From NCBI GenBank assembly GCA_036897095.1, contig JAYMSP010001831.1, positions 1 to 28,471 of the forward strand: a DNA stretch of 28,471 nucleotides, read 5' to 3'. Under the pieces are notes generated by a model. The model did not search any database. It saw only the letters and a program-made list of their open reading frames with translations, and was not told where the DNA came from. The position numbers and the translations under genes were made by a program. Positions 23,278 to 28,471 of this stretch are shown here, piece by piece (the first letter of the stretch is position 1; every line of letters begins with the position of its first letter). This stretch comes from Plantago elongata. Its lineage: Eukaryota; Streptophyta; Magnoliopsida; Lamiales; Plantaginaceae.

Positions 23278-23883
23278 GGAAGTTTACGGTGGCAACCCAA
23301 TCATACTGACTGGAGATCCCAAGAATTTGATTCAATGGGACAACTAAACTGTAAATGACCAGTTTGCGCCTCGTGAAGTTTTGCACTTCGTGGTAAGAGC
23401 ACTTAGGAGTTACTAAATCCACTTGCGCCATTCCCGAGAAAGACACTTTAATTGCTCCTGCAGAACGGGCGGATGATGAGTCACTAAACTCTTAGTGATC
23501 TCTGAAGAAGATTCTTAATCTCTTTAGCTTACGAGTGGAGCATTGGCAGGATGCTCTTAGAACGAGATCACCTATTTAGGTGTGAAGTATGGGAGGTCAC
23601 TTCAAACGAGAATGCTCATGAATTCGAGTAGTCCAAGGCCTTTAACGGACTAAGAATATGAACGAGTCAATAAGGAAAAATTATTGTGTTGATATCATTG
23701 TCTTGGTTTACACAAAATGCCGACCGGTTCAAGGCATCACGTCCACCGGGTGGCAAGTAAATCCGATGGTATTCTACTAGGGACGATTCAATGTCACTGA
23801 CAATCGATCTCGGTGCAATATGATTTTCCGCAGAAAATTCTGGCTAGAGCACCTCGTTGTGCTGTGAGCATCAATTCTCTTTC
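23278..23883 (+). other. Non-coding spacer between copia pol and the 3' LTR
   Basis: About 600 bp with no recognisable domain or long frame. Some copia lineages carry a long untranslated region here. Confidence 0.5.
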
Positions 23884-23893
23884 ATGTGGGGAT
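23884..23893 (+). other. Polypurine tract of the copia element
   Basis: The sequence ATGTGGGGAT directly abuts the TGTAAG start of the 3' LTR, where the plus-strand primer of reverse transcription is expected. It is a weak purine run, so confidence is moderate. Confidence 0.5.
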
Positions 23894-24824
23894 TGTAAGA
23901 ATTTTAGCTAACAATGAGGCTAGTATATTACTTTGCACCTCAACCAAATGGGCCCACATGTTTATGAATGAAGTTTCTTCAATCGTGAATAATCTACTAT
24001 GGTAGTAGAAGACACTTGAGAAAGAATAACTAAAATTCATTGAAAGGTGAAAGAGTTCTTGAAGCTCAAAGTGTGTTCGTTGATGCATTGAATATGAAAT
24101 GCCAAGAGTTAGAATATGGGAAGTCCCACGTAGCTAAAATTGAGGAAGAAAGAGTTACTTATTAGCTATTGGATTGAGCTAAAGGATTGGACCATTGGGG
24201 CACCCATGCTTTTGTAGGAGGGAAGACCTGAATGCATCTTCACACGCACTCGCCTGGCTCCGCCAGGAGCCGGGCTCGGGTCGTGGGACGTGGGTCGCGG
24301 TCTGAGTATAATATTTTTGGGCCCAAAAAAAAATCTGAAACAGAAGAGGCCCAATTTGGTTGGGCTTGTAGTGAACGAATATGTCGTTTGCTAAACGAAT
24401 TTAACCTTTCGTTCAAAGGATGTGTCTGAACAGAAAAACTCGAAAGTTGTGTATATTCGAATTTTTGTCTCTACAGGGACCTGCTCGCAAAAGATCGCAT
24501 CTGTTCAGATTGCAACTCTTCCTAATTATAAATAGGACCCCCCCCCCCCCAGAATCGAATTCAACACACCAAATCCAATTCTTTCTTCCTTCTCTCTTTT
24601 CTCTTTATAGCCTGAAGAATCCTTTGTTGTAGTAGTTCGCAGAGTTACTGTTCGAGTGCTTGAACACTAACTCAAATACTGTTGTTCTATCTTGGGAAAC
24701 TATTTGCTAAGTAAACCGTGAGCACCAGAGCGGGGCAAATACATTTATAAAGAATAAGGTCCAGCCTTTGCTCAACAGTCTAATCTACATTCTGCCCCTT
24801 TTGTTACAGTACCAACACACAACA
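23894..24824 (+). repeat. 3' LTR of the copia element
   Basis: About 931 bp. It keeps TATAAATAG (about 24528-24536) followed by a run of 13 C (24538-24550), both next to the block missing from the 5' LTR. It also has a GC-rich hairpin (GGCTCC GCCA GGAGCC) near 24256-24271. A minus-strand frame in this LTR and its counterpart in the 5' LTR are antisense shadows, not genes. Confidence 0.9.
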
Positions 24825-25994
24825 ACTAGCTGAGAAGCTAGCTTGTTTGACAAGCTAATTAACCAAGTTAGCTTGTTGAATAAAAATCTACCTAACCACC
24901 TGCCATATAATTATTTAGCTATCAACTACCTTTTCAGCTTAGTTTTGCTAAATCGAATCTGGAGGAAGGTATGTCAAAACTTGAAAGGTTGACTTTGTGA
25001 TGACATGGACGCTCGTTTTGCTCATTTGTCATGCCACTAGATGCATGGTTTTTTTTACTTGGAACTCAATTAACTGATATGAATTGACTAGAATTAGTTG
25101 AATTGAATTAAACTAATAAATAATAATTATATAAAATTAATTTAAATTAAATTAAATTTAAGTTAATAAGTTTTTAAATAAAAATAAATTCTTATTCAAT
25201 CCTAGTCTCCTTAAATTATTTTCAATTTATAATAGATCTTACATGTAACTTAAACTTATCCTTTTACAAATCATGATATAAGATTTATTTCAAAATTTTC
25301 ATTTCATTTATATAATAGACCCAATAAATTATCGATAATCTATAACTTGTTTTCATTGGAATCTTATCGACCTAAATAAAGTCGATCATTAATCTCCTTA
25401 AATTATTAATTTTCAAACAAAAAAATTGAATCTTCATTGATGATCCATTTCAATTATTTTCAAACTCAATTATACAACAATAAAATAGTAAAATAATCCT
25501 ATAATTTTCAAACACAAAAATTTAATTCCTTTAGGGGCCAGTCAATTAGATCTCCAAAATAGCTCAAACATTTCCATTGGAACTGTATAAGCTACTTTTA
25601 CCGGTGGTAGAGCTATATTTGTGCTCCCATATAATATTTTTCTTCAATTTTTAGAAATTGGAATTTCATTTATATTTGAGTGGTGGTGCGTCATAAGTGG
25701 TGCTGCCTTTTAGGGCTTTTATGTCTTTTTCTAATATTCTTTTTACGGGTGAATTACATATTGATACCACTCTCGATACTTTACTACCTATTATAAGTGT
25801 ATTCTTCCCTACAATTTAATTATTATTTCTCTTAATTTTTCTTTACTACCTATTAGTAATAGGTGTATTCTTCTCTACAATTTAATTATTATTTGTCTTA
25901 TTTTTTCATGATGCCCTCAATTAAACATGGTAATTACTTAAGCAAGCATCATCTCATTATTTTGATTGATACAACTAATTTTTGTATAATTTTT
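24825..25994. other. AT-rich intergenic DNA with a small tandem repeat
   Basis: No gene is seen. It starts with a perfect 8-bp-stem palindrome, TAGCTTGT TTG ACAAGCTA (24839-24857). AATTGAATT-type low-complexity DNA lies at 25075-25180. A degenerate tandem repeat with a period of about 62-66 bp runs from 25781 to 25910 (shared words TTACTACCTATTA and GTGTATTCTTC). Confidence 0.5.
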
Positions 25995-26070
25995 AAAAAC
26001 AACAAGGGGTGATTTGAACCCCTGACCATTGATTAGAGTTGAAGCGTCTTACCAACATAGCTGCGCTTTG
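25995..26070 (-). repeat. tRNA-derived mini-SINE, copy C, only 76 bp
   Basis: On the minus strand the A-box-like segment (26045-26064; core AGCTATGTTGGTAAGACG) and the B-box-like segment (26006-26022; core GGGTTCAAATCACCC) span 59 nt. The B-box lies in a perfect T-arm (GGGGT stem with ACCCC). The ends ACAACAAAG and CTTGTTGT pair almost like an acceptor stem. The flanks TTGTATAATTTTT (25982-25994) and TTGTATGATTTTT (26071-26083) form a 13-bp duplication with one mismatch. There is no clear D-arm or anticodon arm, so I do not call a working tRNA gene. Confidence 0.75.
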
Positions 26071-26537
26071 TTGTATGATTTTTTTATAATTAAAATCTAA
26101 TATCTTTGATTCTTTTCAGAATCTTTTCTACACCAAGCTTAATTCCGAGGAGAATATATATCAAAAAGATCCTTCTTCCGTTTCGGTTTAAGTTCATGAC
26201 CAAAGCATATTTTTCTTGAAAAAGCAAGCATCAGCAAGCAACATGAAACATCGTTATACATCACATTTCATTCATCAGTTTTCGAAGTTTAGAATTCGGA
26301 ACCAAGCTTCCGATTAAGCAAATAAGAATTCAGTTTCTTCTATTTAGACTTTAATTCATTAATCATCTTCTCAAATATGTAATTCTATTCATCCTGTAAT
26401 GTATAAAAATACAAGCATCTCAAATAACCTTTTTGGTTGATTGTTGCTACTTTTTTGATTTTGGAGATTATGTTTCTGTCTGTATATCATTTTCAAGCAA
26501 TTTAATTCTGACTTTTTGGTTCAAAATTTATTTTAAT

Positions 26538-26662
26538 GATGCTTGGTGTTTTTAGTATTGCAGTTTGGTTTCGTAGTATTGATGCTTGGTATTTTACTAA
26601 AGATGCTCGGTTTTTTAATTGGTGAGATGCTTGGTTTTTCATGTATAATGATGCTTGAATTT
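26538..26662 (+). repeat. Five spaced copies of a GATGCTTGG-TTTT motif
   Basis: Copies begin at 26538, 26581, 26602, 26626 and 26650, with variants GATGCTTGG, GATGCTCGG and GATGCTTGA, each followed by a T-rich stretch. After a first gap of 43 the spacing is 21, 24 and 24 bp, so it looks like a decayed minisatellite. Confidence 0.75.
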
Positions 26663-28052
26663 TAGTACAAAATTTTTTTAGTAAAATTCATCAATTTATG
26701 TTAAGGCTAATATACTAATATGTGCAAAGTTATTATACGATGCATAGTCTTTCACTGCTTGGTTTAATTGATACTTGTTAAAAATATTACGTGGTGGTTG
26801 GAGGTTTGCAATCAAGATTCTACTAGTGATCTTAGTATTTAAGGAGGTGTGGTGCTTTGGTTGATGTATATATATGATGCATGGCTATCTCACGTTTGAA
26901 AATATATGAAAGATCTACAATATTATCGTTTGATCAAAAGAATCTTATTTATCAAAGTAAATAATTTGATTAGACATGTATTTGAGAATATGATTTCAAT
27001 AAAAAGGTAATATTACATATTGATATTACTAAAATCAAGAAAATGATTAATTTGTAAAATTATTTTGATTAAATTGTAATGATGTTTTTTTATGTATAAT
27101 TTATGTGTTAAAGTTTTTAGGAGTGCGATTAATTTATAATTTTTTCTTCTTTTATATATTAATACGTTTTCTAATTTTTTTCCCCCACATATATCAGCTT
27201 GAAATACAATATGGTTGGGATAGAAAGATGGTTTTTCTAGTCTCTGGGATAGTTGGAAAATGAGAAATTCATTGGTATTTTAGTATTTAGACACGAGAAT
27301 TAAAGACCAGACTATCTGGAATCAAAGAACTCTTACATAACCATATGTCAAAGGTAAAAGGAAAAAAAAAAAAAAAGGCAAAGAAACGGAATATATAGGC
27401 GACTCTAAAATGAGAGAAACTTAAATTGTGTTGGATTAAATACAATGTGTATGCAAACTTAAAATGTCATGTTCTTCATTTGCAACCTTTCAGTTCAGTT
27501 TTAAATTCAATTTACTAGGTGGTTTTGAAATAGATAAAATATTAGACACTAATATGTAATTAGAGCACTTGTGAGGGTAGAGAATAAAATCCAGCCATAG
27601 TTTTCATTAGAATTCCTGTGTGTTAAGAACAAAATTCTGCTAAGTAATTTTTAAAGAGTTGGAATCAGAATGAGAAAGGCTGCTGTAGGGAAAAGGCGAA
27701 TTTGGAGTTTCCAGGAGCGAACGCGGTGTAGGTGAGGAAGCTAATTCGAAATTCCGACTTTGACTATTGACAAAATTAATTAAGGTAGCCGATTATTATG
27801 GTCCATAGTATTAGTGCCGTGTCTAACGATAACACCAGTAATACTATTCTACTTATTATGCGTAGTTACTCATACACGTACTTCTACTTACCTCTAGACC
27901 TGACAATCGGGTCATTCAGGTCAGGTTCGAGTGATGTTCGAGTTCGAATGCTGATCGGATTTGGGTCGTTTTAGGTTATTGATATTTGGATCGCTTTGAA
28001 TCGGATCATTTCATATCGCGTCACTTCACATCCGGGTCACTTTAGTTTCGGA
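26663..28052. other. Intergenic DNA
   Basis: No gene is recognised. It includes a 15-base A run near 27362-27376 and a less AT-rich patch at 27680-27760. Degenerate GGGTC/GGTTCGA-type low-complexity sequence lies just before the hAT element (27900-28045). Confidence 0.45.
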
Positions 28053-28471
28053 CAGGGACGGACGCAGAAAATTTGGTCAGGAATAGCGAGATTTATAATT
28101 TATAATAAAAAAAGTTTCTTACTCATAAAATATAAAATCTACTCTATAATTGACCTTGGCGATTCGCCATACTTTGAAATTTTTGAATGATAACTTCGTT
28201 TGATACACCTTTGAATACATCATTTTCAAGATAAACCACGAGATTATCATTCATCCATTCGTCACTCATTCTATTTCGAAGTCGATTCTTCACAATATTC
28301 ATAGCAGAGAAGCTCTTTCTACCGTAGCAGTTGCAACCGGTAATATTAGCGCCAACTTTATAATCTTGTAAACCAAAGGATAAGCCTTATCTATTCTAGT
28401 CTCAACCATTTTCTGAGAAATTTCATCAAGTTCATTAATAGAACATGTATCAACATCTGTGCTCATATCCA
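28053..28471 (-). mobile_element. End of a hAT-superfamily transposon, cut by the window edge
   Basis: The motif CAGGGACGGACGCAG (28053-28067) resembles the CAGGGGCGGA-type terminal inverted repeats of plant hAT elements with ZMYM/TTF-type transposases. It lies about 75 bp beyond the stop codon of a minus-strand hAT dimerisation domain. The other terminus is outside the window, so the 8-bp target-site duplication (left side would be GTTTCGGA, 28045-28052) cannot be tested. Confidence 0.75.
28144..28471 (-). pseudogene. hAT transposase C-terminus (dimerisation domain), frameshifted
   Basis: Read on the minus strand from the window edge, the frame carries a helical stretch. The hallmark LPVATATVERA follows, then the frame breaks near 28306-28314 by the apparent loss of one base. 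In the next frame it continues through NRLRNRMSDEWMNDNL and ends at TAG (28144-28146). This hAT C-terminal domain mediates transposase dimerisation. The N-terminal zinc finger and catalytic part lie outside the window. The frameshift shows that this copy cannot make a normal C-terminus. Confidence 0.88.

Larger units (their letters stand above)
18186..24824 (+). mobile_element. Ty1/copia LTR retrotransposon, full-length but inactivated
   Basis: Two long direct repeats (18186-19047 and 23894-24824) flank gag, protease, integrase and reverse transcriptase-RNase H remnants. Integrase lies before reverse transcriptase, the diagnostic Ty1/copia order. Both LTRs begin TGTAAGAATTTTAGC and end ACAACA- or CCAACA-like. 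Both gag and pol are broken by stops and frameshifts, so it is non-autonomous. I see no clear target-site duplication (GCTAA before, ACTAG after) and no standard initiator-Met primer site after the 5' LTR. The first 120 aligned LTR bases differ at about 14 positions by my count, so insertion is not recent. Lineage within copia is not assigned. Confidence 0.95.

Noticed and set aside
25995..26070. A working tRNA gene
   Set aside because: The T-arm is good but there is no proper D-arm or anticodon arm, and flanking duplications show it is a retroposed copy.
26538..26662. A CRISPR-like array
   Set aside because: Repeats are only 9 bases, uneven, and in a plant genome; no cas genes or long identical repeats.
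27996..28190. Plus-strand 64-codon open frame
   Set aside because: It crosses the hAT terminal motif and runs antisense to the transposase tail.

Overview
This window is nuclear DNA from a flowering plant, most likely a eudicot. It is AT-rich, and the genes are split by GT-AG introns. It carries two intact plant genes, both on the minus strand, set among the remains of several transposon classes. No operons, ribosome-binding sites or prokaryotic features are visible.

Layout: (a) 1-1154 is AT-rich DNA that grades into the 3' UTR of the first gene. (b) 1155-about 5560 (minus) is a SHOU4/SHOU4L-type membrane protein gene. It has four coding exons (479 aa) and a 1.7 kb intron in the 5' UTR. (c) 6201-7942 (minus) is a decayed Helitron-type PIF1 helicase. 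(d) 7943-11347 is intergenic, with a C22A10 homopolymer tract, an orphan promoter-like segment, a short retroposon and a 104-bp tandem duplication. (e) 11548-16877 (minus) is an intact eight-exon plastidial 13-lipoxygenase gene of the type 2 (TomLoxC/LOX2-like) class, coding for 910 aa. All five iron ligands are present. (f) 18186-24824 (plus) is a full-length but dead Ty1/copia retrotransposon with two diverged LTRs. (g) 24825-28052 is AT-rich intergenic DNA with small repeats. (h) 28053-28471 (minus) is the end of a hAT transposon: a terminal motif plus a frameshifted dimerisation domain that runs off the window.

The two intact genes have no evident joint pathway. The lipoxygenase would make 13-hydroperoxides of C18 fatty acids in plastids, which feed jasmonate and green-leaf volatile synthesis. 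The SHOU4-type protein is, by homology, a regulator of cellulose synthase trafficking.

The most unusual structure is a set of four very short tRNA-derived retroposons near 2.4, 10.1, 16.4 and 26.0 kb. Each has A-box-like and B-box-like segments 58-60 nt apart end to end. Each is flanked by direct repeats of 9-17 bp, and the inserted unit is only about 76-100 bp, so there is almost nothing beyond a tRNA-sized head and a short A-rich tail. Splice sites were placed by reading frame, phase and family conservation; no transcript data were available.
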